Source: Nitrospira sp. (GTDB lineage: Bacteria; Nitrospirota; Nitrospiria; Nitrospirales; Nitrospiraceae). Taken from it: a stretch of 64,000 nucleotides of DNA. Shown here one piece after another: positions 8,836 to 18,608 of the stretch. Both the position numbers and the translations under genes were made by a program. The notes beneath the pieces were generated by a model. The model saw only the letters and a program-made list of their open reading frames with translations. It did no database searches and was not told where the DNA came from. The stretch is from the NCBI GenBank assembly GCA_031315995.1, contig JALDRG010000007.1:62001-126000 (forward strand). Reading direction: 5' to 3'. How positions within the stretch are numbered: the first letter of the stretch is position 1; every line of letters begins with the position of its first letter.

Positions 8836-10188
8836 ATGGTGTCGTTTGCCGAATTGTCTCTTACATCGTTTCTGGCTGATCGTTTACAACAGGCCGGGTT
8901 TACCGCGCCGACTCCCATTCAGAGCGCGGCTATTCCGCTGGCACTGGAGGGTCGTGATTTGTTGGCCCAGGCCAAGACCGGGAGCGGAAAAACGCTGGCG
9001 TTTCTTATTCCTCTGATCGAACGGGCCGTCAAAGAAGGTTGGAAGGCCGTCGGCCATGCGTCAGGATCGCACACCGGCTCTGTCAGATCGCCCCGGGCCC
9101 TCGTGCTGGCGCCGACTCGTGAGTTGGCTCTCCAAATTGAAATGGAGCTCCGCAAATATGCGCCGCCGTCGGTCACGTCGTTGGCTGTATATGGCGGTGT
9201 CCCCATCGAACGGCATTACCGCGCGCTTCGCCAATCGCCGTTGATCGTGATTGGAACGCCGGGGCGTTTGTTGGACGTGGCCGGGACTCGCCATTTGGAC
9301 CTGCGCGGCGTCGAGTATGTGGTCATGGATGAAGCCGATCAAATGTTGGATCGTGGATTCCTCCGCGACATCCAGCGTATTCTGCAACTGCTTCCCGCGC
9401 AACGGCAGACCATGCTGTTTTCCGCGACCTTTTCGCCTGAGATTCTGACGTTGGCGGAGTCGATGCTGAAGAATCCGGCTCGTACAGCGGTCGATCCCGG
9501 GGTGAATACGCCGACCACGATTACCCATGCCTATTACGTGGTGCCAAGCGAAGCCTCACGGGTGCAGTTGATTCATACGCTCCTCCAGTCACCGGAGTCC
9601 GGTGCCCAGTCGATGGTCTTTTGCGATCAGAAATATAAAGTGAAGCGATTGGCTGCCCGTCTGGGCGGCGAACCGGCCTCCGTCGGTGCTATCACCGGAA
9701 ACCATTCACAAGCCCAACGAGAGCGAACGCTCACGGCCTTCCGGTCCGGGCGGCTGCGCTCGCTGGTGGCAACCGATGTCGCCGCGCGCGGATTGGATGT
9801 GCCGTCGGTGTCTCAGGTCATTCATTACGAGCTACCGGGTAATCCCACGTCATACGTGCATCGCACTGGACGCACGGGGCGGGCTGAACGATCCGGCGCG
9901 ACGCTCTTGATTCTCTCTCCGCAAGAAGAGCATGAATATTTGGCGATGGTGCGTCGATTGCGCATCCAAACGAAGCGCCTGACATTGCCTGTTCTGGCAG
10001 CGCTGCCGCCCCCTGTCAACGAGCCTGAGTCGAACGGCCAAACCCGGCATGACGGACGGGGGCGCGACGCTCGACCACGTCGTTCGGGGGAGCGACAAAA
10101 CTCACTGCCTCAGGATGCAAAAGCCGGACAGGGACGTCGAGGGTGGCGTGCTGATCGTCCCGCCGCCCCGCGCCGTGGCAATAGTTGA
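8836..10188 (+). CDS. DEAD-box ATP-dependent RNA helicase
   Basis: A 450-residue helicase with all core motifs: the Q motif (FTAPTPIQSAAIPLAL), motif I AKTGSGKT, motif Ia PTRELALQ, GTPGRLLD, motif II DEAD, motif III SAT, motif V with ATDVAARGLD and motif VI HRTGRTGR. The C-terminal 60 residues are basic and disordered (Arg/Gln/Gly-rich), as in RhlE-like helicases, and probably add RNA affinity. It should unwind short RNA duplexes during ribosome assembly or mRNA turnover, often at low temperature. The stop overlaps the region just upstream of the FKBP gene. Confidence 0.93.
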   Translation: MVSFAELSLTSFLADRLQQAGFTAPTPIQSAAIPLALEGRDLLAQAKTGSGKTLAFLIPLIERAVKEGWKAVGHASGSHTGSVRSPRALVLAPTRELALQIEMELRKYAPPSVTSLAVYGGVPIERHYRALRQSPLIVIGTPGRLLDVAGTRHLDLRGVEYVVMDEADQMLDRGFLRDIQRILQLLPAQRQTMLFSATFSPEILTLAESMLKNPARTAVDPGVNTPTTITHAYYVVPSEASRVQLIHTLLQSPESGAQSMVFCDQKYKVKRLAARLGGEPASVGAITGNHSQAQRERTLTAFRSGRLRSLVATDVAARGLDVPSVSQVIHYELPGNPTSYVHRTGRTGRAERSGATLLILSPQEEHEYLAMVRRLRIQTKRLTLPVLAALPPPVNEPESNGQTRHDGRGRDARPRRSGERQNSLPQDAKAGQGRRGWRADRPAAPRRGNS

Positions 10189-10244
10189 AGCACCGCATGG
10201 TCCGGCAGGAGTGCCGGACCGGCATGATTGAGGAGGATGCGTTG

Positions 10245-10778
10245 ATGAGATTCGGACGGAGTCTGTTGCTGGGCACGATGCTCGTCGTCGGTTGTCAGAT
10301 GTGGAGCGAGGGCGCCTATGCGCAAAGCGACCTTGCCATTGCCGACGGTGTCAAAGTGTCACTGGAGTACACGCTGACGCTACCCGACAAATCCGTGGCC
10401 GATTCGAATGTCGGCCAGGAGCCGATTATATTCGTGCAGGGGGCTCATGAGATTGTCCCCGGCCTCGAAAAGGCTCTTGAAGGCATGAAGGCAGGACAGA
10501 AACGGCGCATCGACGTCGCGGCGCAGGACGCCTATGGTCCTTACAACAATAAGCTGCGACAGAGCGTTGAGAAAGAGAAGCTTCCCAAAGACGTGAAGGT
10601 TGGGGACATTCTACAAGCATCGGATAACAGGCTGGTGAAGGTGCTCGAAGTGAACGACAAGAAAGTGCTGATCGATCTCAATCATCCGCTGGCCGGAAAG
10701 ATGCTCACCTTTGATGTGAATATCCTCAAGGTTGAAAAGGGTGACGCCCAGGACTCTCCAGCAAGCAAGACTCCCTAA
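10245..10778 (+). CDS. Exported FKBP-type peptidyl-prolyl isomerase (SlyD-like)
   Basis: A protein of about 177 residues with a signal peptide (MRFGRSLLLGTMLVVGCQMWSEGAYAQ) and a single FKBP domain with the SlyD-type inserted flap. Recognisable parts are VSLEYTLTLPDK, the active-site IVPGLEKALEGM and AYGPYNNKL. It should catalyse proline isomerisation and chaperone folding in the periplasm. Unlike typical SlyD, there is no His-rich metal-binding tail. The start is ATG 10245, with AGGAGGA at 10231-10237 seven bases before it. An upstream in-frame ATG at 10185 overlaps the helicase stop and would bury the signal peptide. Confidence 0.88.
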   Translation: MRFGRSLLLGTMLVVGCQMWSEGAYAQSDLAIADGVKVSLEYTLTLPDKSVADSNVGQEPIIFVQGAHEIVPGLEKALEGMKAGQKRRIDVAAQDAYGPYNNKLRQSVEKEKLPKDVKVGDILQASDNRLVKVLEVNDKKVLIDLNHPLAGKMLTFDVNILKVEKGDAQDSPASKTP

Positions 10779-10806
10779 GCGTCTGTGCTCATCCTCTCGG
10801 TGAGGC

Positions 10807-10826
10807 GGCCGGCCATCAGGCCGGCT
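10807..10826 (+). terminator. GC-rich hairpin between convergent genes
   Basis: An 8-bp stem with a final wobble pair (GGCCGGCC, loop ATCA, GGCCGGCT) lies 29 bp after the FKBP stop and before the convergent BrkB-family gene. No T-tract follows, so it is only a candidate terminator or transcript end. Confidence 0.4.
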
Positions 10827-10978
10827 GTACTCCCGCCGACCGGCCCCCCACTTCTGACGGCCTGAACGAGTCAGTTCGTCCCCCCGTCCCCAGATCCAGT
10901 CTGAATGTGGTCGCACATAACCTGCTCTGATCTGTTCAATAAGGGTCATATCCTCCGCCGATTGTTGAGACCGCACGA

Positions 10979-12130
10979 TTATTTCGCCGAACTACGGAAT
11001 AACCGCATTAACGAAACGGCAAGCACCACCACTCCGAACCACCAGGAGAGCCCATCGCTGTCGGTCTCCTCAGCCCGGCGAACAGATCCAGTTGCCAGTG
11101 CGTTTACTGGGCTCGCTGCTCCTCTGCGGTCCATGTCCAGACTTGCACCATGCGGCAACGATCGTTTTGGATCTCCCGCCTTACTGGGATCGGCCACGAC
11201 GGCATTCTTGGATGGGACAATGCGCGAGCCCACGGCATTCGCATAGACTTGTGTAAATTCAGCACCAAACAGGAGAATCTGTGCTGAGTAATAGACCCAT
11301 ACGAGCAAAATGACCAGGGACCCTGCCGCCCCATAGGCAGATCCGACGTCACTCTTCCCGAGATAGAGGCCGATTGCGAACTTGCCGATTGTAAACAGCA
11401 GTGCCGTTAACCCGGCTCCCACCCACACATCACTCCAGGTTATGCGGGCATCGGGGAGGGCCTTGAACATGAGGGCAAACAAACCGGTGATGACCGCCAG
11501 CGAGATGATAAGCTCTAATACTTGCAACACAAATTCAGGAGCTGGAAGCCACCCCCCGAACCATTTGCCCAATGCCGAAAGTCCCGCGCTCAGCACGAGT
11601 GACACGAGAAGCAAGAATCCCGTTCCGAGCAGGGCGGCGACTGAAATGAAGCGATCACGAATGAGCCCCCAGAGCCCACGCCCCTGCTTAGGCTGAACTC
11701 CCCAAATGGAATTGAGCGAGTCCTGCAGCTGTGCAAACACCCCTGAGGCACCGGCGAGTAGGGTGGTAGCGGCCACAAGCGTCGCGACGATTCCGGTGGT
11801 GGGCTGGCTGGCTCGCTGAATCATCCCCTTGATCGCCTCGGCACTTTGCGGGCCGACGAGGGCAGAAATCTGCTCCAGAACCTGGCCTTCCGCTGCCTCG
11901 CGCCCGAAGATAAGCCCGATCATCGCAATAATGACCACGAGGAGGGGTACGAGCGAGAGCACGGTATAGTAGGCAAGGGCGGCGCCATGACGCGGCACCT
12001 TGTCATTGCTCCAGGCGGTAAACGTCTCTTTGAACAGCGTCCATATCCGGATGCGTTGCAACAGTGTCTTAATTGACTGGGTCATATCCTTCAACTCCTC
12101 ATTGGTCGATTCCAGTCGGGTGTGAACCAT
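10979..12130 (-). CDS. YihY/BrkB-family inner-membrane protein
   Basis: A 383-residue protein with six predicted membrane helices. It has the family landmarks GAALAYYTVLSLVPLLVVI near the N-terminus, 'LLAGASGVFAQLQDSLNSIW' in the middle, and YGAAGSLVILLVWVYYSAQI near the end of the core. These match the YihY/BrkB (formerly RNase BN) family, which is membrane-embedded and of uncertain, possibly transport, function. The C-terminal 80 residues are hydrophilic with one last hydrophobic helix, an extension beyond the usual core. The start could be ATG 12130 or the internal ATG at about 12085. Confidence 0.85.
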   Translation of the reverse strand: MVHTRLESTNEELKDMTQSIKTLLQRIRIWTLFKETFTAWSNDKVPRHGAALAYYTVLSLVPLLVVIIAMIGLIFGREAAEGQVLEQISALVGPQSAEAIKGMIQRASQPTTGIVATLVAATTLLAGASGVFAQLQDSLNSIWGVQPKQGRGLWGLIRDRFISVAALLGTGFLLLVSLVLSAGLSALGKWFGGWLPAPEFVLQVLELIISLAVITGLFALMFKALPDARITWSDVWVGAGLTALLFTIGKFAIGLYLGKSDVGSAYGAAGSLVILLVWVYYSAQILLFGAEFTQVYANAVGSRIVPSKNAVVADPSKAGDPKRSLPHGASLDMDRRGAASPVNALATGSVRRAEETDSDGLSWWFGVVVLAVSLMRLFRSSAK

Positions 12131-12398
12131 TCAGAACCTAGTGTTCACCTTCAATCGCCAGTGACCGAAAAAGAATAAGTGCAAGAATTGATTCTTTCGT
12201 CCGAGGGCTTGGCAGAATCACAGAAAGAGTCTGTGATGATGACATGGCAGGCACTGATGCTACAGCTCGGCAAAGCCCCAGCTGCCAAAGTTGTTTGAGG
12301 AACCAGTCTTCGCTGACGGCATCTGCGCAAGGGCTCTGCCCAGTTACACGCGGTCGAACGCCATAGTAGATTACGATCATGGCTTCTTCATCCTTCGA

Positions 12399-14027
12399 AT
12401 GGTGGCCTTGGTGAGACTCACACCTGTTTCACCAGATAGCTCTTCCGAAAGTGAAGGTCGCGCGCATTCCCGTCGAATGTGGCGGTGGATCGCTGTGGTG
12501 CTCTTCGGCGTTCTGCTGCTAGCTGGGGTCGCATTGTTCTTTATCGATGAACCCTTGCGCGCCTATACCGAACGCGAACTGAATAGACGCCTCCCGACCT
12601 ATACCGTTCGCATTGGGGCCCTCGACCTGCATCCGATCAGTTTCTCCCTGGATCTCAAGGACGTGATCGTGAGGCAAAGGGAGCACCCGGATCCACCGAT
12701 CGCCGCCCTCGCGCAGGTGCATGCCAGCATCCAGTGGAGTGCCTTACTGCGCGGACGTCTGGTGAGCGATCAGTGGATCGATCGCCCGGTGATTCACTTT
12801 ACCCGTCCCCAGGCGGCCAAGGAACTCGAGGATTCACCGGCTAAGAGACAGAGTTGGCAGGAAGCCCTCTTTGCCATGCATCAGGTCCAACTCAACGAAG
12901 TCCGCATTACGAAGGGCGATGTAACCTATCGGGAAAACGCGACCTCAAAACCGCTCCATATCACGGACTTGAATGTGACCGTCGAGAATATCCGCAATGT
13001 GCGCTCAAAGCCCCAGCAGTATCCCTCAGATCTGCATGTCGAGGCGGTGATCTTTGACAAGGGGCGTGTCCAATTAGATGGCCATGCCGATTTTTTTGCC
13101 GAGCCCACCATGGCAGTCAACGCCGATCTCACGCTCACCGACATCGAGCTGGCGGATCTGCTACCGCTCACGGTTCAATATCAGGTACATCTGTCGAAGG
13201 GACGCCTGTCTGCCACGGGGCATGTAGAATATGCCCCGACGGTGCAAGTGGTGCGACTCCGCAGCTTGACGCTGCAAGAAGTGAAAGGGGACTTTATCCA
13301 TGCGGCCAAGACGGAAAAGCAGGTGAAGAACACGGCCAAGAAGGTGGCGCAAGCGGCCGAGCACGCTGCCAATCATCCCACGCTCCTGTTGCAGATCGAC
13401 CAGGGGAAAATCGAGAATAGTGAGTTCGGGTTCGTGAATCGAACGACCAGTCCCTCCTATCGCATGTTTATCAGCGGAACCGAGATTGACGTGGAGAACT
13501 GGAGCAACCAGCTGTCTGAAGGGACGGCTACGATCAAGCTCAATGGTCTCCTGATGGGCAGCGGGATGACTCAGATCACAGGCGTATTTCGGCCGGAGAC
13601 GAAATCCCCGGACTTTAATCTGAGCGTCAAAATCGTGAACACCCAAGTGAAATCTATGAACCAATTGTTGCGGGCCTATGGAGGAATGGATGTAACAGCG
13701 GGAGTTTTTTCGGTATATAGCGAAATGACAGTCAAAGACGGCAATGTGAATGGCTATCTCAAGCCGCTATTTAAGAATGTCAACGCATACGACCCCGCCC
13801 AAGATCAGGACAAAGGCTTGTTAACAAAAATTTATGAGAAAACGATTAATGTGGTCTCTGAGCTTTTGAAAAATACCCCTCGGGGAGAGGTGGCTACGAA
13901 GGCTGACGTTTCAGGACCCGTCAAGAATCCGGAGGCCAGCACGTGGGAAATGCTGATCACCCTATTTCAAAATGCCTTTTTTGATGCGGTGCTGCCGGGG
14001 CTTGAAGGACGGCTTCCCCAAAAATAA
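12399..14027 (+). CDS. DUF748/AsmA-like membrane-anchored protein
   Basis: A large protein with one N-terminal transmembrane anchor (MWRWIAVVLFGVLLLAGVAL) and a long periplasmic beta-rich region. The sequence 'LNRRLPTYTVRIGALDLHPISFSLDLKDV' just after the anchor, and repeated 'hLsxIELxDLLPL' stretches, fit the DUF748/AsmA superfamily. These proteins are related to bridge-like lipid-transfer and envelope-biogenesis factors. The start is uncertain: in-frame candidates are TTG 12291, ATG 12399 and ATG 12477, none with a good ribosome-binding site. I use 12399, which keeps the anchor near the N-terminus. Confidence 0.7.
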   Translation: MVALVRLTPVSPDSSSESEGRAHSRRMWRWIAVVLFGVLLLAGVALFFIDEPLRAYTERELNRRLPTYTVRIGALDLHPISFSLDLKDVIVRQREHPDPPIAALAQVHASIQWSALLRGRLVSDQWIDRPVIHFTRPQAAKELEDSPAKRQSWQEALFAMHQVQLNEVRITKGDVTYRENATSKPLHITDLNVTVENIRNVRSKPQQYPSDLHVEAVIFDKGRVQLDGHADFFAEPTMAVNADLTLTDIELADLLPLTVQYQVHLSKGRLSATGHVEYAPTVQVVRLRSLTLQEVKGDFIHAAKTEKQVKNTAKKVAQAAEHAANHPTLLLQIDQGKIENSEFGFVNRTTSPSYRMFISGTEIDVENWSNQLSEGTATIKLNGLLMGSGMTQITGVFRPETKSPDFNLSVKIVNTQVKSMNQLLRAYGGMDVTAGVFSVYSEMTVKDGNVNGYLKPLFKNVNAYDPAQDQDKGLLTKIYEKTINVVSELLKNTPRGEVATKADVSGPVKNPEASTWEMLITLFQNAFFDAVLPGLEGRLPQK

Positions 14028-14481
14028 TGTTCTTTTGCTGATGCATGTATCCACTGCCATTGACCATGACCTTCATGTTCGAGATTTTACGGAGCGCCTG
14101 AAGGAAATTGCGTCGAAGGTCCGACCTGCACCGTCCAGTCGACATCACCACCGACCGTCCTTTCCGCGTCGATCCAACTCGGTCATGAATTGACGACGGC
14201 GAATGAGTCGATTGCGCGGGTGTGGATCAGGGTTCACGAGACGCCTCCTTCTTGACGCGTTCTCCTTCTCCGTGTAGGGTCCCATCACGGCAGGCTCCAG
14301 AGACGCGGCTGCGCATGACAATCAAATTATTGGCGGTGTTGAGTTCATTTCTGTTCAGAGCGAAGGCCCAGCTGAACGCGAAGGCCGGAAACAGGGAGAT
14401 GTTGTGCCGGAAAAGAAGCGGAACCCTGAACGAACTGGTTGGCAGTGAATATTATGCGCGCGAAATAGGAGCAGGCTAGAC
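14028..14481. other. Intergenic region, 454 bp
   Basis: I see no convincing gene, RNA or repeat here. One short open frame on the plus strand (14222-14479) has no homology that I recognise, and its composition looks like chance. Confidence 0.5.
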
Positions 14482-15747
14482 ATGACGGCAATCAAACAAC
14501 GACCGATAGTGGGGATTCTTGTGGGGGGTGGGCCGGCGCCTGGGATCAATAGTGTGATCGGGGCCGCCACGATCCGGAGCATTCTCGGCGGGTGCGATGT
14601 GATCGGCATTCAAGATGGTTTCAAGTGGATCATGGAAGGCAATACCGATAAGGTCAGACGTTTGTCGATCGAAGACATCAGTCGGATTCACTTCAGTGGT
14701 GGCTCCTGCCTCGGTACTGCGCGTGCAAATCCGACTCAGAAGCTCGAGCGGCTCGATGCCTGTTTGGCGAGCCTGAACAAGCTTGGAGTGACCAGGCTGA
14801 TCACGATCGGAGGGGATGATACGGCGTTCTCCGCGCTGAAATTAGAGCAGCGAGCCGCCGGCGGCCTCCAGGTCGTGCATGTGCCCAAGACCATCGACAA
14901 CGATCTGGACCTCCCGCATGGAATTCCAACGTTTGGGTTCCAGACGGCTCGCCATATCGGCGTCGAGCTCGTGAAGAGCTTGATGGTGGATGCGGAGACG
15001 ACTTCACGCTGGTATTTCGTGGTGACGATGGGTCGCAAGGCGGGGCATCTGGCTCTCGGCATCGGCAAGGCTGCCGGTGCGACTTTGACGGTGATCCCTG
15101 AGGAATTCCGCCATAAACCCATTCGTCTGAAGACCCTGGTCGATATTTTGGTCGGTGCGTTCATCAAGCGGGTGAGTTCCGGACGACCAGACGGGGTGGC
15201 TGTATTGGCGGAAGGGCTGGTCGAAATCCTCGATCAACAAGACCTCGAGGGGTTGGAGGATGTGGAGCGGGACCAGCACGGGCATGTGCGGCTGGCGGAG
15301 ATCAACTTTGGATTCGTGCTCAAGCGGGCAGTTGAGAAGGAGCTGCGCGCTCTCGGCATCAAAACAACCATCGTTGATAAAAACATCGGGTACGAGCTTC
15401 GGTGCGCCGACCCCATCTCATTCGACATGGAATACACTCGCGATCTCGGCTATTGCGCGGCGCAGTTTCTCTTGGAAGGCGGGAATGCCGCTATGGTCTC
15501 GATTCAAAATGGCCGGTTTATTCCGATCCCGTTTGGCGACATCCTGGACCCGGCCACCGGGCGCACCCGCGTGCGCATGGTGGACGTGGACTCGGAGTCC
15601 TATGCCATCGCCCGCCGATACATGATTCGATTGTCTTCGGATGATCTGAGTCACCCTCATGATCTGGTTCGGTTTGCGACCACAGCCGGTCTCGCCCTGG
15701 ACGATTTTCGTCGGCGGTTCGAATACTTGATGGGGAAGGATCTGTGA
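14482..15747 (+). CDS. 6-phosphofructokinase, probably PPi-dependent
   Basis: A 421-residue phosphofructokinase with the phosphate-donor loop GILVGGGPAPGINSVIG and the sugar-phosphate motif PKTIDNDLDLPHG. In the donor site the sequence is GGDDT rather than the GGDGS of ATP enzymes, and a Lys precedes TIDND. In the characterised family, that Asp and Lys pair blocks ATP and marks pyrophosphate-dependent enzymes. It would interconvert fructose 6-phosphate and fructose 1,6-bisphosphate reversibly, saving ATP and allowing gluconeogenic flux. The next gene, aldose epimerase, lies 49 bp downstream and may be co-transcribed. Confidence 0.9.
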   Translation: MTAIKQRPIVGILVGGGPAPGINSVIGAATIRSILGGCDVIGIQDGFKWIMEGNTDKVRRLSIEDISRIHFSGGSCLGTARANPTQKLERLDACLASLNKLGVTRLITIGGDDTAFSALKLEQRAAGGLQVVHVPKTIDNDLDLPHGIPTFGFQTARHIGVELVKSLMVDAETTSRWYFVVTMGRKAGHLALGIGKAAGATLTVIPEEFRHKPIRLKTLVDILVGAFIKRVSSGRPDGVAVLAEGLVEILDQQDLEGLEDVERDQHGHVRLAEINFGFVLKRAVEKELRALGIKTTIVDKNIGYELRCADPISFDMEYTRDLGYCAAQFLLEGGNAAMVSIQNGRFIPIPFGDILDPATGRTRVRMVDVDSESYAIARRYMIRLSSDDLSHPHDLVRFATTAGLALDDFRRRFEYLMGKDL

Positions 15748-15796
15748 GCACGCGCCGAGAGCGCGGACCAGGCCATCTGCTCCTATGGAGCGTATC

Positions 15797-16747
15797 ATGA
15801 CCATTGCTCCGACGCCGGATACGGAAATTTCACTTTCGTTTGAGCGGCAGCGCGCGCGGGTGTCGCCGTGGGGCGCGTCTTTGCGTCGCTACTTCGTGGT
15901 GGAAGGCGATGGCAGCGAAACCGACATTATCTGGGGCTATTCAGGCGGTACGCAGAAAAAGGGCGGGCAGGGCGATGTGCTCATTCCGTTTCCAGGTCGC
16001 GTGGCGGAAGGCCGCTACCGGTTCGACGGACAGACATTCCAACTCGAACGGAACGACAAGGAAGGGCCGAATGCGATCCATGGGTTTGTCCGAACCTTGC
16101 CATGGCGAACGCAGCAGGCCGACTGGAATCAGGTGACATTCGAAGTTCTGCTGAATGCCGCGTCATATGCTCCACGAGGGTATCCCTTCTCACTCGCGGT
16201 TCGTGTCGTCTACGGGTTGAATGCGCAGGGCTTGTTGTGCTCATTTGCCGTCCAAAACGTGGGACAGCAGGCGGCCCCGGTCGGGGTCGGGTTTCATCCC
16301 TATTTTACGCTCGGGACCGCGCTGGTGGATGAGGTGGAGTCCAAGATTCCTGCCACCGGGTATCTTGAGTTCAATGAACGGCTCGTGCCGACTGGAACGG
16401 TCATTGATGCGAAGGGCGGCGAGTGGGACTATCGTGCCTACCGTCAGGTCGGCAATCGCCGCTTCAATCACTGTTATGTCGGGCTGGAGCGTGATGCGGA
16501 CGGGATGGCGACGGCGTCGCTACGCCATATAGGGAGTGGTCGCACCATCGATATCGTCATGGATCGATCGTTCTCTGCGGTGGTCGTCTACACAGGCGAT
16601 GCGATTATCGCTGCGCCGCGCCGCGCGTTGGCGATCGAACCGATGACCTGCGCGACGGATGCCTTCAATCATCCCGAGTGGGGCCTGCAGCGACTTCACC
16701 CCGGCGAAACCTTCACCGGCTGCTATCGCGTGAAGGCATCCCTCTAG
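15797..16747 (+). CDS. Aldose 1-epimerase family protein
   Basis: A protein of about 316 residues with the galactose-mutarotase-like beta-sandwich. Catalytic landmarks are the Asn/His segment GPNAIHGFVR, the second His in VGVGFHPYFTLG, and the C-terminal acidic residue in ALAIEPMTC. It would interconvert alpha and beta anomers of hexoses or hexose phosphates in the cytoplasm. The start is ATG 15797, with GGAG at 15787-15790 at good distance; ATG 15785 is the alternative. It follows the phosphofructokinase gene and fits with galE further downstream in sugar metabolism. Confidence 0.87.
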   Translation: MTIAPTPDTEISLSFERQRARVSPWGASLRRYFVVEGDGSETDIIWGYSGGTQKKGGQGDVLIPFPGRVAEGRYRFDGQTFQLERNDKEGPNAIHGFVRTLPWRTQQADWNQVTFEVLLNAASYAPRGYPFSLAVRVVYGLNAQGLLCSFAVQNVGQQAAPVGVGFHPYFTLGTALVDEVESKIPATGYLEFNERLVPTGTVIDAKGGEWDYRAYRQVGNRRFNHCYVGLERDADGMATASLRHIGSGRTIDIVMDRSFSAVVVYTGDAIIAAPRRALAIEPMTCATDAFNHPEWGLQRLHPGETFTGCYRVKASL

Positions 16748-16850
16748 CTGGTATCTTCGTATCTCTCCACCCCTTCGGCTGTCCGCTACGTTCGGCGCCC
16801 GTTTTTCGTGACGGGTCGTCGCTTGCAACAGCGCTCATGGATAATGCGGG

Positions 16851-18608
16851 CTAGGACGATCTCGTCGGCTCGACGAGACGGAACCGTACCTCGTCCACCT
16901 GATTGTAGGCCGAGGTTTGCTCGCCTGAAAATAATCCGCATCGGTAGAGGCCTGCCGTCCATCCGGTGGCAGGGCGCGAGAGGACAAAATAGCCGGATTG
17001 GTCGTTCGTGGACATGATCAGGCGATCCTGCGCCACCGCCGTCTGTATTCCGGTCACCTCGGCGGTCTCTTTGAAGCATCGTGCCGCAAGCGGAACCTCA
17101 TCGTATGAGGCCGCCACCAATCCAAATACCAGATAGATGTCTTGTTGTGTGGTGGGAAAGCTGATTCCAGGGTCCAACGGAATAAAGTCGTGGGCGCCGG
17201 TCGGCGAATCGTCCCGCATGACTCTCTTCGCCGGAATGACGAATCGAAACCAGGCAAAGTCCGCGTCTCTGCCGACCAAGGAAGCCGTCGTATCCAAGTT
17301 GTTCTGTGGCCCCAACTTTTCGAGGGTCTTCGCTGCAATTTCCCCTTCAGACGAGACCGGCGCACCGGCAGCGTCCCCGGGGGCGGCGCCTTTCGCAGCC
17401 TCCGCCTCAATTTCCTTTGCCAGCTCCGGGACGTGCGGACGAATCTTGTCCATCCAGTACATCAGTTTGTTCTTATCCAGCAGCCTGGTGCCTATCGGAA
17501 GTTGGACTTCCCTCGTCGCCCTTTCAAATTCCACGGTCGTGTCGTAGAGGATCTTGAATTGGATGTAGGCGTCTTCCCACTTCCCCAGATCGACCAGACA
17601 TTGACCCAGGCGATAGACCGTGGCCGCATAATCTTCATCGAGGGGATCGAGACCTTCCATTTTCGGGATCACGCTGACGGCCTCTTTACACCGGCCCAGA
17701 TTCATGAGGATGAGCCCAAGGTGTTGTGTGGCGGTGGGATCCATCGGGTTGAGGAGCAGGAGTTGCCGGTACATTGGTTCGGCTTCCTGATATCGCTTCG
17801 CCTCGAACAGAACATAGGCGTCGTGCCGAATCATCGACCAGTCCCGTAGTTGTTTCGGCGTCACATCCGGGGTCATGACAGGGGAGAAACGCCGCCCGCG
17901 CTCCGTCGATCCATAGAAGAAGCTCAGCAGATTTTTGCCGGACAGGTCCAGCGGAGAGCCGGGCGGGACCCGCTGCAGCACGAATTGCACATCGCGATCC
18001 GCCCCTTCGTAGTCCAAAATATCAAACCGTGCTCTGGCCATAGCTAACCGCCAGTTGAGCATGTCCGGCCGCAGTTCCACGGCTTTCTTGTACGACTCAA
18101 AGGATTCCTCCAAACGGTCGAGTTTCCGGAGTTCACGCGCCAAGCGTAAATGGATCAGGGGGTTCTGGGGATCGATCGCCGCAATGCGCTGCAATTCGGT
18201 GACGGATTCCTCGATCTGTCCCGATCTCACCAAGATGCTCCATTTGGCCCATCGCACGTCCAGTGACGAAGGGAGGCTTGCCAGGACGGTGTCGTAGGAC
18301 TCAAGGGCTGCTTCGGTGTGGCGTGAGGTGGCGAGCATGTCGCCGCGGAGTTGGTGCAGCGCGAGCGACCGGGGATTGTCATGAATCCCCTGGTCAAGAA
18401 TGCCGAGGGCCAGGTCTATCGTGCCCTGTTCCCAAGCGGCTTTGGCGCGTTGTGCCACTTGGCCTTCCGAGCGTACCTCCGGGTCGTTCGCAAGGACCAG
18501 GGCGCTCCCTCCGAACACCACTGACAGGAGGAGCATGAGCCCAATGACGTGGTGGCTCGCCCGGACGAAGGTGTTTCGAATAGGATGCGACGGATATATG
18601 ATGATCAT
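16851..18608 (-). CDS. Exported TPR-repeat protein
   Basis: A 585-residue protein with an N-terminal hydrophobic signal segment (HHVIGLMLLLSVVFGGSALVLA). About eight tetratricopeptide-like helix pairs follow through residue ~370, including LHQLRGDMLATSRHTEAALESYD and GDPTA-type loops. The last ~170 residues are not TPR. They contain 'DADFAWFRFVIPAKRVMRDDS' and end in a beta-rich segment that I do not recognise. TPRs mediate protein-protein contact, and a periplasmic or outer-membrane assembly role is plausible. No partner gene is evident next to it. Confidence 0.75.
   Translation of the reverse strand: MIIIYPSHPIRNTFVRASHHVIGLMLLLSVVFGGSALVLANDPEVRSEGQVAQRAKAAWEQGTIDLALGILDQGIHDNPRSLALHQLRGDMLATSRHTEAALESYDTVLASLPSSLDVRWAKWSILVRSGQIEESVTELQRIAAIDPQNPLIHLRLARELRKLDRLEESFESYKKAVELRPDMLNWRLAMARARFDILDYEGADRDVQFVLQRVPPGSPLDLSGKNLLSFFYGSTERGRRFSPVMTPDVTPKQLRDWSMIRHDAYVLFEAKRYQEAEPMYRQLLLLNPMDPTATQHLGLILMNLGRCKEAVSVIPKMEGLDPLDEDYAATVYRLGQCLVDLGKWEDAYIQFKILYDTTVEFERATREVQLPIGTRLLDKNKLMYWMDKIRPHVPELAKEIEAEAAKGAAPGDAAGAPVSSEGEIAAKTLEKLGPQNNLDTTASLVGRDADFAWFRFVIPAKRVMRDDSPTGAHDFIPLDPGISFPTTQQDIYLVFGLVAASYDEVPLAARCFKETAEVTGIQTAVAQDRLIMSTNDQSGYFVLSRPATGWTAGLYRCGLFSGEQTSAYNQVDEVRFRLVEPTRSS

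Noticed and set aside
14222..14479. 85-codon open frame before the phosphofructokinase gene
   Set aside because: No ribosome-binding site or plausible family, and its composition is like non-coding DNA.
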